Shown in pieces: positions 35,613-48,018 of a stretch of 64,000 nucleotides of DNA. Positions within the stretch are counted from its first letter, which is position 1. Each line of letters opens with the position of its first letter. Source of the DNA: Corynespora cassiicola (Eukaryota > Ascomycota > Dothideomycetes > Pleosporales > Corynesporascaceae). The position numbers and the translations under genes are program-made. The stretch is from NCBI GenBank assembly GCA_022059125.1, contig JAEUWY010000001.1, positions 1,922,001-1,986,000 of the forward strand, in the 5' to 3' direction. Below the pieces are notes generated by a model. It did no database searches, was not told the DNA's origin, and saw only the letters and a list, made by a program, of their open reading frames with translations.

Positions 35613-37572
35613 TTTGAATTGTTTGGAGGGTTTTTTTGTTCGAAGTTGCAGGGTTGCAGAGGAGGCTTGAGTGAGTGTCGTAAGGAGATACGAAACTGAA
35701 ATGCGCAAGGAAATCGAAAGTGGAAGAGAAGAGACGACTGTTTATTAAACTGTTGTTTGAGCTGATGATGATTATTTTCGATGGAGGAGACTGCATCATT
35801 TATACCTGGATGTGGACCTGAGTTGATGCTCATGTGTTCGAACTTTGCTGAGGCTTTTCGCCAAGTTCTCCTCGCAACATCCTCAGCTACCGAACCCAGC
35901 TGGAGGCTGGAGGAGCCTCTGCACCGACATTGCAGCTCAGCCATGTCGCCGCGAGACATCTCAATGCGACTCTCACAAAGGAGCGGTGGGAGGCTGGTGT
36001 CTTCCATCGTAGACTGCCTGATCGAGTATGGTCCGGGGCGCAGTTCGACTGAGGTCCCTAAATTGGCCCTCAGCCGCAAGCGGCGCATAGGTGGGGAGCT
36101 GAACCCCAACGATTCATTCCGGCGGCTGCGCCGGGTCAAGCGGTGAAAAGGCCAAGGACGCAGCCACGTTATCTGCGATGAAACTAAATGCACTAATCAA
36201 TGGTAAATCGAGCTAGCTTGATGCACAGTCGTGACGATGCCGACGATACCAGGCGATACCACGTTTCTCTCCCGCAAGCTTCCCAGCTAGTCACCAGATG
36301 AGACTTTGCGATAGAAGAGCCGCTGGAGGCTATGCTACAAACTAAGAACGCCATGACCTCGCTACCGACGCCATCAAGACACTGGCGACGGTACCTCCAA
36401 GAGCCGCATGAACGGACTCACTTACGATATTTGGCGATTTTGAAATAAATCTTTCACAAGAATAGATTTGTTTACTCAGACCTAATCCAAATGTCCTAGC
36501 TCTTGTCAGTTTTATCGTGTTCAAGTCAGTTCCATCAATCCCTCTGCCCGACCTCTATTTGCTTTTGCGCAACAGCCTCACCAGCCGCATAACACACAAT
36601 ACCTTTCTGATTAGCAACATATCGGATTAAGTCTTACTACACGCATGTTGTTCTGGCTACGTCATCCAGCAACATACCATGTATGGACATTTTGATTGAA
36701 ACGCCTTCCGAAGCTATCAATTCCAGTCGAATGGCACAGAACGCTCTCCCTAACGAGCAATTTTGTGATCAAATATGGAGAGAGTCAGGGTTATTCTCTT
36801 TATCAGTGTAGCATACACACTCGGGAGCCATCATCAGCGAGTGTGTAGACACTGGTGCTGCCAAAGCCATTGTTTGAACATGGCCATTGGTTAAGGCGCT
36901 AGAAACTTGGCCCATTTGCAGGCTATTTTCTGTATACATGTACTGCCTAGCCGCACTGCCACTCATTTGAGGCAGCGGTTCTTGGTTATGGGAGCCAGGT
37001 AGGCTTTTTAGAGTGGGTAGTTGCATAAATCGAAAGTTGATGTTTCTTTGCCTCTTAAACGGCCACGGTATGCTACCATATATAGTCCTCACCTGTCGTT
37101 AAGCATAACTCGTCCCCTTGTTTTCAGTTATTGATTGTGGCATGCAGCGTTTGCAAGGTGTCGTTGGAACACCCTCGCTGCTCCATGTTGATTCGGGAAA
37201 TGATCTGCACACATGGCGCAGTTCCGTGTTGATCTTTCAACAGGTTTGTATGCGTGTAACGCGCAGAGGGATTTTCTGAGACTTTACATCTCGTTTTCGT
37301 ATCAATCATACGTTTAACTGGGCACCCATCTTTGATTAATCGTGATAATTTGGACGTTTTGTGCTTGACCAAATATGCTCATGGGGACAAGCTTATCTAG
37401 TAGAAATATCACACAAGTAGAGGGCCGATAATATTTATATCAATTTGATGCAAAGTGAAAGTATCTCCAATTTCTGAAGAAGGTAGGATAGACATAAGGT
37501 GATTGAAAATTAACTGGTAGGGTATCTCATGCGCTTGCCCACTTTTGAACGCCATGTACCATGTGTCTATTT
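35613..37572. other. Gene-poor region with a possible decayed minus-strand gene
   Basis: No gene with a proper start was found. Two adjacent minus-strand open stretches, 37372-37124 and 37092-36769, have protein-like composition but lack ATG starts. The sequence just before 37092 reads like a splice acceptor (cttaacgacag). The first contains a CKVSENPSARYTHTNLLKDQH stretch loosely like a C2H2 zinc finger that has lost a Cys. A decayed regulatory gene is possible, but the evidence is thin. The rest (35.6-36.7 kb) shows nothing. Confidence 0.35.
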
Positions 37573-39058
37573 TTAATCCTTTGGCCCAATACCAAACTCA
37601 TCTTGTATCTCCATTATGCGAACCCCTCGCTGATCTGCAATCAGACCCATCAAGCCCTGTCCAACATCCTTGATCTCATTATACTCATGAAGCAATTTGA
37701 TATGCTTCTTCACTACTTTGTTGGCTGCGGCCATTACGTCGGCATGGCTCGGTTCCGAGTCGGAATGCTCAGTTTCAGATCCGTCTTTGGCGAGCAGCTC
37801 TTGGATACCTGGGAGATCAGCCAGTGATGATATCAATGCGGCCCGTTGTGCTTTTAGTTGAGCCAAAGTAGTTTCTTGTTGGCTCTTCACAGAAGTGGCT
37901 GTAATTTGGCTTGGCGTCCGATGAGAGTGTTTACTGGCCTGAAGATTGGATTGTTGTGACTTTGGCATAGTGATGGTTCCAACTTCGTCTCCACCGGTCC
38001 CTGTAAGAGCTCTCTTTTGGGGTATAGTAGCTGGAAGAAGTTGCAGTTCGACAGGCTCCTCCGTCTTTACGCTGCCCCTTTCGGCTTGGTCTGAAGCTAT
38101 AGTCCGCATAGTGTCGTCTGTTGATGGAAAAGATACGTGATGTGTTTGACCCTCGGAGGAATCAAGTGAGGAAAAGTCCCGAATAGAGTGCATACAATTC
38201 TTTTGTGTAGCATGATCACCTGGTTCCGTGGGCTCAGACGTGTTCATTGCTTGATGGTCTGTGTTAGAGTCTGGCTGCAAACATGTTAGCAAATGTGCGA
38301 GATCCTATTTTATCAGGTGCACACAAAAGAGGCGCAGGAGCAAGCTTGATGCCAGCACTTACTGAACTGACAGGACGGCTTTCGACTAATCCAAGTGGTT
38401 GCTTTTGAGCTGACAGTGTTGCGGACGAGCGTTCGGCCGTAACTGAATCAGGGACAGGTCGCCTGGGGCTTGGGGGATCAGCGGGTTTAGAGCCGCAAGC
38501 CTCATTGTACACATGATCTTGGGTTTGGCCACTCCCCGTCACTGGCGGCTCGTTGGAGATGTCGCTGTTTCCCACGGTGGCACGCTCAGCCAAAGGGCTC
38601 GGTTGTGTGTGTAAAGTCACGTGTCTGTCCGAATTCTGTCTCCCATCCGAGGCGACATGGCATTGTTGAATCCTGGTGCTCGCTCCCGGCTGGAGTAATT
38701 TCGGTTCTTCTGTGGACTCCCCGATCCCTTTCTCCACCATGACAGCATGCCATTGTGGGTTATCATGAAGCAGCGCGTTAGTTTTCAAAATCGCACCAGA
38801 CGAGCCGACGTCTGTCGAAGCCTTCTTCTGCTCGGCGTCCAAGCGCTCAGCGTGTTTTGGGGCGCGGTTCGAAACATTGTAGCCGGGGTCTTGGTGACGG
38901 CAAGCCAGCTCTTGGGGGGCCTCTTGGGGCGCTTGGACAGGTTCACGCACGACCGAGCGAAGCTTATCAGAAACGTCATCCGGGATGGGGCCGGGCGAGG
39001 ACGTCATGGGCTCGTCTTCGGAATCAGGAATCTCGGTGGCACCCGCGCTGAAGGCCAT
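37573..39058 (-). CDS. swi5: Swi5/Sae3-family recombination mediator
   Basis: Swi5 (Sae3 in budding yeast) pairs with Sfr1/Mei5 and helps load and stabilise Rad51/Dmc1 on single-stranded DNA. Exons 39058-38363 and 38274-37573, separated by an 88-bp intron (GTAAGT, GCTAAC branch, TTTGCAG), give 465 residues. The family domain is the last 90 or so residues. It has a helical segment LAQLKAQRAALISSLADLPG, then ANKVVKKHIKLLHEYNEIKDVGQ, continuing GLMGLIADQRG and ending FGIGPKD. Yeast Sae3 and fission-yeast Swi5 are under 100 residues, so about 370 residues here form a long, low-complexity N-terminal extension. It begins with an acidic IPDSEDE motif and contains many SP/TP sites. The gene is divergent from the YTP1-like gene, with 385 bp between starts. 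Confidence 0.85.
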
Positions 39059-39443
39059 GGTAGAGAAACACAGGATAGAGGAGGCGGAGGGAACTCGACG
39101 GGGCAGAGGACGAGGGCGGATCAGAGTTGGGCCGTGCGCGCAAAGGAGAAGGCGCGAGGGAGCGGCAGAGCGCGGGAGTCCACTGGGGCCCTCCGTTAAC
39201 GTAAGCTTGCAGATTGCGATCGCATGAGGCTGCCTCACCGAAACCACCTTCCGCCTCCCTCCGTCCACTCGCCGCTTGCTTCCACCGTGATTCTACTTGC
39301 TCTTGTTTGCCTTACACGCGCGGCTCAGCTGATGCTTTTTGGACCGTGAAACCCTCCTTGTCGGAGCCACAACTCTCCATCGCAGCCTGTTTCCGGCTAA
39401 CGCGCATTGGTGCAACGACGACGGCAGCATCGGCACCCGCAGC
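39059..39443. promoter_or_regulatory. Divergent promoter region between swi5 and the YTP1-like gene
   Basis: A 385-bp region separates two divergent ATGs, so both promoters must lie here or overlap. CT-rich tracts are visible on the plus strand at about 39239-39300. No specific operator was identified. Confidence 0.5.
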
Positions 39444-41044
39444 ATGGCTCAGACCAGCCTAAAGACTCGAGCGGCCCTCGCAGGTCTGCTTTTGGGCTTA
39501 GCAGCTACTTCACAAGCACACGAGCACCACATGGACAAGATTGAAGACGGCGAATTCATTTCCGATGACCCGATTGTATGTAAAGTTCCTCGTACCAAGG
39601 CCTGGTCGCTGGCCAAGTCGCGACTCCAAAGCTTGACGCGACGCGCTGACCGATGCTTAGGACTCGGTTCTGTGGATTCACATCTTGATACAATGTCTGG
39701 CCTGGGGAATTCTCTTCCCCACGGGAATGGTATTGGGTGTAAGAGTCTCCGCCCTCCGCTTCGCTGAGCCCTGGCTTACCCCTTTAGATAATACGATCCA
39801 AATGGCACGTCCCCGTGCAGACCACCGGCTCTATTCTCGCCGTTCTTGGATACTTTCTGGGACACAAACACAAGGGACGCCAGTTTGCTGAGAATGTGCA
39901 CTCGAAATTCGTGCCCTACATTATGCTCATGCTCGTCGTCCAGGTCGCTATTGGTATTTACCTGAAGCTGCATCTGGAAAAGGGAATACACGGAAAAGTC
40001 CGCAAGGTCGTCGTCAAAGTGCATGGAGTGGTGGGCAAGCTCATGCCCGTCGTGACGTGGGTTCAATTTGTCTTTGGAGGCATCACCACGCTCGGCTTTT
40101 GCCGCGCCGACCACACTGGCCAGTGCTTGGCTCATTTTATCATGGGCGGGGCTTTTATCGGATACGGCATTCTTCTTACCATTCTGCTCCTCGTGGGCCA
40201 GGCGTGGCTGCGGAGGTCTGGCCGAAGTCAGGAATTTTTCGATTCCATGGTCATTGCAGCGTGGGGCTGTGTCAATACCTTCACCGAGCACCGCTGGGGT
40301 CAGCCATGGGGCCACAATGATCTTCAGCACACGACCATGGGTATTATCTGGTGGTGCGCTGGGTTGGTGGGCATCTGGCTGAGCCGCTCAAGAGATGGAA
40401 GGCCCAAGAGGAATCTGATTCCCGGAATTGTCATTCTATTGACCGGATGGGGCATGTCTGCGCACCCACAACGTCTGGAGCTGTCTGAGAAGATTCACAC
40501 CATTTTTGGCTACACGCTCATGGCTGCTGGTCTCACTCGAATCATTGAGATTTCCTTTGTATTGAGAGATCGCCCCGCGACCAGCGCCGACGGATCTGAC
40601 CCCAACAGCTTCCAGTATCTTACTCCTTTCCTGCTCTATGCATCGGGTTTCTTATTCATGGGCGCAACTGAAGAGCAGATGAAGCTGCTGTCTGATGCTC
40701 ATGTCACGCACGTTTCTTATGTGCTCATTCTCTACAGCATTGCCTTCTTACTGTTTCTCTGTAAGCATAGTGCATTCCTGTGTATGGATCCAGCTAACAG
40801 TTCACCAGTCGTCAACATGCTCCTCCATCTCTACGCTGTGTATGCATGGGGCGCAACATCAAAATCGGATCCGGAGGCACCTCGGACGAATGGTATGCCC
40901 AATGGCTTGCCCAACGGTCACGTGCGTGCCGACCGCAGAGTCCGTGACGCAGAGGAGTTTGAACTCGAAGGCCTCACTTCTGATAATGAAGACGACTTGC
41001 CCATCGAAAGCAAAGAAAGGCAGCCCCTCACCGGCCGCCATTAG
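39444..41044 (+). CDS. YTP1: YTP1-like polytopic membrane protein (DUF2427 + YTP1 domains)
   Basis: A multi-pass membrane protein related to yeast Ytp1. The N-terminal part resembles a cytochrome b561/ferric-reductase transmembrane region, but the biochemical role is not established. Exons 39444-39575, 39661-39738, 39788-40760 and 40809-41044 give 472 residues. A signal peptide (about 1-24) is followed by a His-rich HEHH motif and then about ten hydrophobic segments. Conserved-looking loops include LGHKHKGRQFAENVHSKF, LHLEKGIHGKVRK and TEHRWGQPWGHNDLQHTTMG, with several His that could bind heme or metal. The third intron (40761-40808, GTAAGC, GCTAAC, CAG) is 48 bp, a multiple of three without stops, so unspliced RNA would also be open. 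Splicing gives a smoother membrane helix. The C-terminal tail is acidic. Confidence 0.82.
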
Positions 41045-41917
41045 ACTTTTATGCACGTCTCTCACAGAAACTTATTCATGCATTTGGTTTTGGCGCACGC
41101 AAAGAAGCGATTCATTTTTTGGGGGGGAGGGGGAACTGGGAAACAGGGAATGTTGGGGTCGGTACCCCCGGCGACTTAATGAGGCGTTTAGATATAATAT
41201 ACCATGTCCAATTTTTTTTTTCCATCCGTACCCGCTTCGCCCATTCCAACTGCTGACGTCTGTCCAACGTGGGGACCCTGGGATCTGATGCCAATGGCAC
41301 ATGCGGCGTGGGACCTGTGTCTTGACCGCGCGCGTGAATGGCATGCGGAGCTGCATCCCCGGCACGCGCTGTCTTGCAGGAGACGTGGGGTAAATACGTG
41401 GGTGGCTCACAAAAAAAGGAAATAAAAGGTTTTCGATCTCACGTCCCGACTCTGGATCTCCGAGGGTCCAGAATCGAAGTGGCGTTTTGTACGAGGGGGT
41501 TCTGAATGCGGAGTTGTTCGGTTTGCTTGTGCTGGCGCGTGGCGGGGTGCAATGCATTGCAGGTCCTGATGTGTTTGTTTGTTTGTTTAGGGTTGAATGG
41601 GTGTTTGGAAGCTTGAAGCTTGTAGCTCTATATGGTGTATGTGTACGTTCATGGTATCATTCCGCATCTCCCACCCACCCGCCTGCAGGCCCGCTTGTCC
41701 ACTGATGTCCATAAACGCTGCATGTATGCGGTCCGCCGAATAGCCTCACTTATCATACACATGCCCATTCCGTGTCCCCCCACAAGTACAACCTCCCCCC
41801 CCTACACGGCCATTAAAAAAAAGGCGAGGTCAATTGCCCTCTCAGGTAGAAGAAATCTTGCAATGTTCAATGTCCCTTCGCAACCAGTCCACAACATCAC
41901 CCCTTCAAGTCCCAAAC
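41045..41917. other. Convergent 3' region between YTP1-like gene and histidine kinase
   Basis: Two genes end towards each other here. The region holds both 3' untranslated regions, homopolymer G and T runs near 41118-41220, and no gene. Confidence 0.5.
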
Positions 41918-44071
41918 TCAACACTCCCCCCCACCTTCCTCCACCTCCCTCAAACACCCCAACAGCACCTTGAGTAAAATCCTGCGATCCACCGGCTTCG
42001 AAACATACGCACTCATCCCCTTGGCAATATAACTCTCCGCCTGCCCCTTGAGCGCATTCGCCGTCATGGCCACGATGGGGACCTCGACTCCGGCTGCGCG
42101 CAACTCGCGGGTACTCGCAATCCCGTCTAGCACTGGCATGTTGATGTCCATGAGGACAATGTGATAGGGAGTCTTCCGCGCCGAGGCTGCCAGCGCCTTT
42201 TCGACAGCCTCGCGGCCGTCGTGCGCGACGTCGATGGCCGTGAAGCCGAGGCCGGCAAGCATCTTGCTCATGACCTTTTGGTTGATGGCGTTGTCTTCGG
42301 CGAGTAGGATGCGCTTGTGCTCTGCGGCGCGGCGGATGGTTTCAAAGGGAGAAGACGTTGGGGTTGGAGCGATGAGGGCGAGGGCCTTTGCGCTCTCGGT
42401 CACGGCGTCCAGCGAGGTCGGGAGCGGGTGCTGCAGCTTTTTGAGCTGGGCCGTGAACCAAAAGGTGCTGCCACGCGGGGAGGCCGCGTTGGGACGGAAG
42501 CCGATGGTGCCGCCCATGAGCTCAGCGAGGGACTTGCAGATGCTGAGGCCGAGGCCGGTGCCTTTGAAGCGTTTGGTTGTCGAGTTGTCGAACTGCGTGA
42601 AGGGGGTGAAGAGGAGGCTGGCGACGCTTGCGGGAACGCCGATGCCCGTGTCTGTCACTTCTGTCAAGATGGTGTATGAGGTTGAGTCTTCGGATTGAAC
42701 TGAAGCGCTTATGCGCACGTAGCCTTCTTCAGTGAATTTAGTTGCGTTAGACATGAGATTTTGCACAATCTGCCGATATCGTAAGTTGTCTCCTTCTGCG
42801 GCCGTGGGCAACTGTGCGTCTAGTCGGCTTTCTATAACGACATTCGTTTTGCGCATGTTGTGGTTGGCTCGTAGGACCGACTGAATGATGTCGGTCACGT
42901 TGATGATGTCGTGAGTGATGGAGAAGCTTCCGGAGGCAAGTTTGGAGTAATCGAGAATGTCATTGATGACATGTAAAAGCACTTCTCCAGACTCTTCGAT
43001 GATGCGAGCAAATTCCAGCTGCTCGGGATCGAGCTGTGTGTCAAGAAGGAGAGTCAAGGCAGACAACATGCCTGGAGAAGGTCAGTGGCCAGGCAGGACT
43101 GTTGCCAGTCTGCAATACCTACCGTGCATGGGTGTTCTTATCTCGTGACTCATGTTGGCAAGAAACTCCGACTTGAGCTTGGATGCTTCTTCGTAGGCCG
43201 TGATGAGCGTCTCCTCGGCTTTTCGCCTCTCGCTCAGGTCGCGAGTTACCTTGCTGAATCCGATGAGGGTGTGGTCGCGATATACAGGCGTGATGACCAC
43301 ATTGGCCCAGAATTTGGACCCGTCTTTGCGATAGCGCCAACCTTCATCCTCACACCGGCCATCCCGCAGAGCGTCGGTGAGCTCGCGTCCGGGCTTGTCG
43401 TCGTTGCGATCCTGTTTGCTGTAAAAGGTGGAGAAATGCTTGCCAACAATCTCGTCCCTGGTGTAGCCTTTGAACTTTTGAGCTCCGGCATTCCAGGTGG
43501 CAATGTTGCCCTGAGGATCCAACATGAAGATGGCATAGTCCTTGACGGTCTCGACAAGAATGCGGAACGTCTCGTTGGTGTGGAGGCGCTCCTCGAGCTC
43601 TAGCTGCTTTTGGCGCTGCTCGGTGGTGTCTGTGAGCTCCATTTTGATGAAGCCGAGGCTCTCATGGCGATAGACGGGCACGACGCGGACAGTCCAAGTG
43701 GTGCGCCCGTCAGGCTGGATGTCGTCGAGCTGGTATGGACGCTTCGTCTGTAATGCGGCCCGAATTGCCTGGCGGGCCGAAGCGAACGAGGGAAGGGTCG
43801 TCTTGGCCCTGAAGAGGTCGTCGGCGGCGTAGCCCAGAAGCTGCTCGCGGCGAGCGCCTGAGACACGGCAGTAGCTATCTGAGACGTGACGTACGGCGAA
43901 GGCCGGATCCAGGACTATGGTGGGGATGGGGGTGAGGCTGAGAAGGTCCAGGGCGAAGCTGTCGGCGACGGGCGCCGGCGACGGGTGATCGACGACAGCG
44001 GGCGCGGGATGCTGTCCAGGTGTTAGGGTAGTGGTGGACAAGAGGTGAGCCGCTCCCGACAGCGTGGCCAT
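41918..44071 (-). CDS. Soluble PAS-PAS hybrid histidine kinase with receiver domain
   Basis: A two-component hybrid sensor kinase that would autophosphorylate on His and pass phosphate to its own receiver Asp, then to the Ypd1-type phosphotransfer protein. Exons 44071-43123 and 43071-41918, split by a 51-bp intron right after the H-box (GTAGGT...CTCCAG), give 700 residues. Order: N-terminal PAS (about 40-150), second PAS (about 170-285), HisKA with SHEIRTPMHGM (His309), HATPase with NLMSNATKF, DTGIGV, FTQFDNS and KGTGLGL (about 415-525), then a receiver (about 570-690) with EDN, MDINMP (Asp625) and Lys675 in SKPVD. No transmembrane segment is present, so sensing is intracellular through the PAS domains. 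Filamentous fungi have many such kinases; the signal cannot be assigned. All key residues are present. Confidence 0.92.
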
Positions 44072-46531
44072 GGCGCAGGACTATAGGCGATGGCTAGGCT
44101 AGGTCGAAGAGAGAGAGAGGCTGGCGCTGGGGGAGAGTGCAGTCGCATGGCCGTCGCATTGGCAGGACGGAAGGCAGGACAGGGGCCAGCTTTTGTGCAG
44201 CCTGACGGCCAGGCCGCCATTCGCGCAGACCCCAGCGCTGGCAAAAGTGAAAAGGCGTGCGCCAGCCGCGGCGCCAGACACTCGCTTGCCCCTCTGCAAC
44301 ACGGTCCCGATCCGGAAACGCCCTGTGCGCCTCGAGTATCGCCCGCCGCCCTGCCTCGCTGCTCCTGTCCGCGGGTGCATGCATGCATGGCTGGATGGCT
44401 GGACGGCGCGGTTGTAGCAGCACTGCTGTCCGGGCCAGCTATATAGGCCCATCCACGCCCGCTCCGCCTGGGGTTGAACGTCCTCACTGTGTCGTTTCCT
44501 TCTTGGCCAGGTCGAGGTTGACGCATGGTCCTCGGGTGATGCCACAGCCGCCTCGGGCCTGGCTTGGGCACCCCAGGTCCGAGGACGCGAGACGCGCTTG
44601 CAACCAGCATCCAAGTTTCTTTGGCAGAAGGTGAGCGTGAACATGTTCTGTTGAGGATACATGCTCTGTTGAGGATGCAACCCTGAAGGACTGCCTGACT
44701 CGCTACCCATGATGCTGCAGCCACCATGGGAGACTGGTGGTAGCTTCAGGATACCTACTTCCCAAGGGCCGGCCAGCATGACGGATACGATCCAATGGGT
44801 ATTGTGAGACCCTGCTCTCTTCTGCTCTTATGTGGCGCTGCTCGAGCTTCGTCCTTACTTGATCGACCGGCAACCCAGCTGCATGGACTGCCCCCCAAGG
44901 CTGCACCCGAGCCTACCCAGCTATCATATCTTTGGGGGGGTTACACGGCTCTAGCGTCGCTCTTCTCTGGGCCGACCCTCCCCCCTCCATTCAACAACCA
45001 AACTCTTCCTCATCGCTTTTGGCTGAGAATGTCTGTTGTCAACTTCAGTTTACTGTGGGGGTCAACAACAGGAGCGGCCCCTTGCCCTTTCCACATGACC
45101 GTGCAGGTCGTGCTGGATGCTAGCCTTTCATTTCCGTTCCCTTGGAGGTGAAACCCCTGCGAACGATATTCATCAGTCTGCCCATCATGGCCACCTGCGC
45201 TGCGACCCGGATTAGCTTCCACGGCAGTCGGCATCGGTGAGGCATATGCAGGACAGTGCCATGATTGATTCGTCCATGACGGCATGAACCAGTTTTCCGA
45301 GTGGAAAATTCAAGGAACCGATAACTTCCCACTCTTGTTTCGACGTCAACCTTCGCAGATATGCAGGCAGGTGAATGCAGTGCGCAAGGCTCGATCAAGG
45401 TACAGCCTCGGACTTTGATGATGCTACAGCATAAGAGACAAACCATGAGTTCCAAGATTTCGGCGGTTGCGTGTGGCTTTGGCTACGGAATTTGGGCTTT
45501 CGGAATGCGGGGAGTCGTCCTGCCCTGCGTTGGACTCTGTGTAATGAGAGTGTTGCTGCGGCCAGCTCGGGATAGAGTGCACGTGAGCCAAGCCCAAGTT
45601 CTCCACTGCTGTGACGGAGGGAGCAATATCGGGCCGGCTACTTTTGCGCCTTCATAGTGGCGGTAGATGTATCTTATAGAAGCGTGCCACTGCATGATAG
45701 AAGTTTTTGGCTACAATACGATGGACCTCGGTCATCTATGGCCTTGGCACGACCTTTCCCCCTTTGGAAACTTCTGGGATTCAGTCTCTGTCTACGCTTT
45801 TGCCTGCGACTACAGGCGGCCTTGAACGTGAATATCGGTCCCATTCGCACTTGCACCTCCCATAGTCGGGCGGGGCATGGTAGCGTCCGAGGGTAGGATG
45901 TAGAAACACATGAAAGAGCAAGGTCACGCGAGGCCACAGGGTTTCGAAAGCCACAGACTTAACAACGGGCTCCGGACTAGAGGCGACTTTGGGATCCAAG
46001 GTTTGTAGCGCGACTTGTCCCTGAGGCATGCAGGAGCTCCCGCTCAGTGAAACGGCGGGGTCCGACTACCATCTCTCGTGTGCCTGGACTAGAGCAATGC
46101 CATGTCTGGCCCAGAGCAGCCATGGCGCTTAGTCAGCACCGTCCGACATCACGACGCTCAGCTATCATGGCGGCGGATGCAATCTTTGGTCGATGCCAGC
46201 GCACAAGCAAAACTTGCACCGCTCTTCGGAGGCTCGAGTGCTCGGGGGCACGGCAGTCGTTGGCGAAGGCAGGCTAATCATCTTGACCTGTCGGCGAACC
46301 CTTCGTGTAGCCTAGCGCGGAAAATCCGAGGGCGATCACTGCGCGACGTGGAGGAGATGTGCACGGCATCGAGTGCGCACATAACGATGTGCATCAAACC
46401 GTGGTCCGCCAGCTCGGCCAGGCCGCTGTTTAGCAGACGTTTCGAGGCATGTGCAACTGACAGGTGCCGGCTACGTACGGGCGTGGCCCGACGCAGGTGT
46501 GGGAGCGGGCGAGGCTTGTTCGTGAGGGTGG

Positions 46532-46533
46532 TG

Positions 46534-46570
<37 letters not shown>

Positions 46571-46579
46571 TGTTGCTGC
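46532..46579. repeat. CTG/TTG trinucleotide microsatellite
   Basis: About sixteen triplets of ctg with some ttg interruptions in intergenic DNA upstream of the coiled-coil gene, which itself carries a CAG run. Confidence 0.85.
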
Positions 46580-46748
46580 CGCGCGCCCTGAAAATTGTTC
46601 AGGCACGCAACGGCCAGGGTCTCTGGCGGCGAGTCTGGCGGTCTGGTGGTCTGGTGCGCTCGCTCGCCGGTCGGACACGGCTGGGGTCGTCGGCGAAGGA
46701 TCCACGCGACGACGTGTCTGGCGGCTGGACAATGACGAGGCGGTCGAG

Positions 46749-46803
46749 GAGTGGGCGGCGAGTGGGCGGCGAGTGGGCGACAGGCGGGCGACAGGCAGGC
46801 GAG
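46749..46803. repeat. 11-bp GC-rich tandem repeat
   Basis: About five units related to gagtgggcggc. The first two are exact, the third nearly so, and the last two are diverged. Confidence 0.75.
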
Positions 46804-47284
46804 GCGGTGGGCTGGGGACCAGCCACTCCAAAAACTGCCTCCTGCCACCCCGCCAGCTTTTCAACAACCTGCTGCGACTCCAGACTCTCCTCTCCTCCGT
46901 TGAGCATCCGCCGTCCTCTGGTCACCGTAGCCGCAGACACCGCAGCTTGTTGTATCCGTCCGTTCCTTTCTCCCGCCAACGCCCGCCGCTCACTATCGAT
47001 ACCGACACACACGCACCGTCCACCGCAGTGCGCTGCCCCAAGCTGCCCCCCAAGCTGCCACCCCAGGGGGACCCACGCCGCCCGTTCCTCGTCAGACAGG
47101 GAAGGCCTATATCCCGTTTCACACTCGCCCTCTCGGCCTCTCACGCGCCTGTCGAGCCACTGCACAAAATTGCAGGCCCACGACTGCTAGAAGGCTAGAG
47201 CCGAGCGAAATTCCTCGTTCGCCGATCGGGATCAACCCATTCCTCAGCGGCCGGTCCCATTCCTGCAGGTCCGCCGAACTAGAC

Positions 47285-47981
47285 ATGCATCAGTCCGTTA
47301 AGAGCCCCAACTCTCCGCCCGCCCTGCAACACCCGCCCGCAGCCTCTCATGCATCTCACTTCTCCTTGCGCGGGGACGAGACTGGCCGCGCCTTGCATCC
47401 GCTAAAGCAGACCCCGCCGTCTGCTAGTGCCATCGAGGACGTGGGTAGCTTCGACGATATCGATATCAACGAGCCCATCCGCCCTCCGCCTTCTGCAGTC
47501 ACTTCCTCCACCGTCACTGCCTACGATCCCCACAGCGACTCGCCCTCTCCCCTGGACGATTTCTCCGCTAGTCGCCGCAGTGGCCACCAGCGGTCCCTGA
47601 CCGACACTCTCTTCGACAACTGCCAGCCCTTCTTGAACCGCGCCACCACTACCATACAGCAGCATACTTCCCGAGCATCTCTCCACTCGCCCACAAAGTC
47701 TCTTGCGAGCTTCATCCCCTCGCGGAATCCTGCCGACTCCACTACGAGCCAGCCCACCTTCAAGACCGGCGCAAAGGCTTTCCAAAACTGGTTCAACGGT
47801 TCATCTGCCCCAGTGAGCGTCGGTGTGCACAGCCCATCCGTTCACGAAGACGACTCTTCGGACGACGAGTACGACTCGGCTGAAGAAGAAGGAGGCAGAA
47901 TGATGGCTGGCATCTTCAACCGAGGGGCGTCCTCGATCCGCTCCTCCTCCGAGACACCCAAGCAACCATCTCCGGCCCCAT

Positions 47982-48018
<37 letters not shown>

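Larger units (their letters stand above)
44072..47284. other. 3.2-kb intergenic region between divergent genes
   Basis: Separates the starts of the histidine kinase (-) and the coiled-coil protein (+). Many frames are open, among them a 362-codon plus-strand one at 46102-47190, but they overlap each other in several frames, have no domains and run through a CTG repeat and GC-rich tandem repeats. Pyrimidine-rich sequence from about 46.85 to 47.2 kb resembles a fungal promoter or leader for the gene at 47285. Length and repeats fit a long regulatory region; an unseen non-coding transcript cannot be excluded. Confidence 0.5.

Noticed and set aside
35438..36193. 251-codon minus-strand frame
   Set aside because: It runs out of frame through the secreted-protein gene and is low complexity upstream; no domain.
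46102..47190. 362-codon plus-strand frame
   Set aside because: Includes a Leu run from the CTG microsatellite, overlaps other open frames in the same GC-rich DNA and has no recognisable domain.
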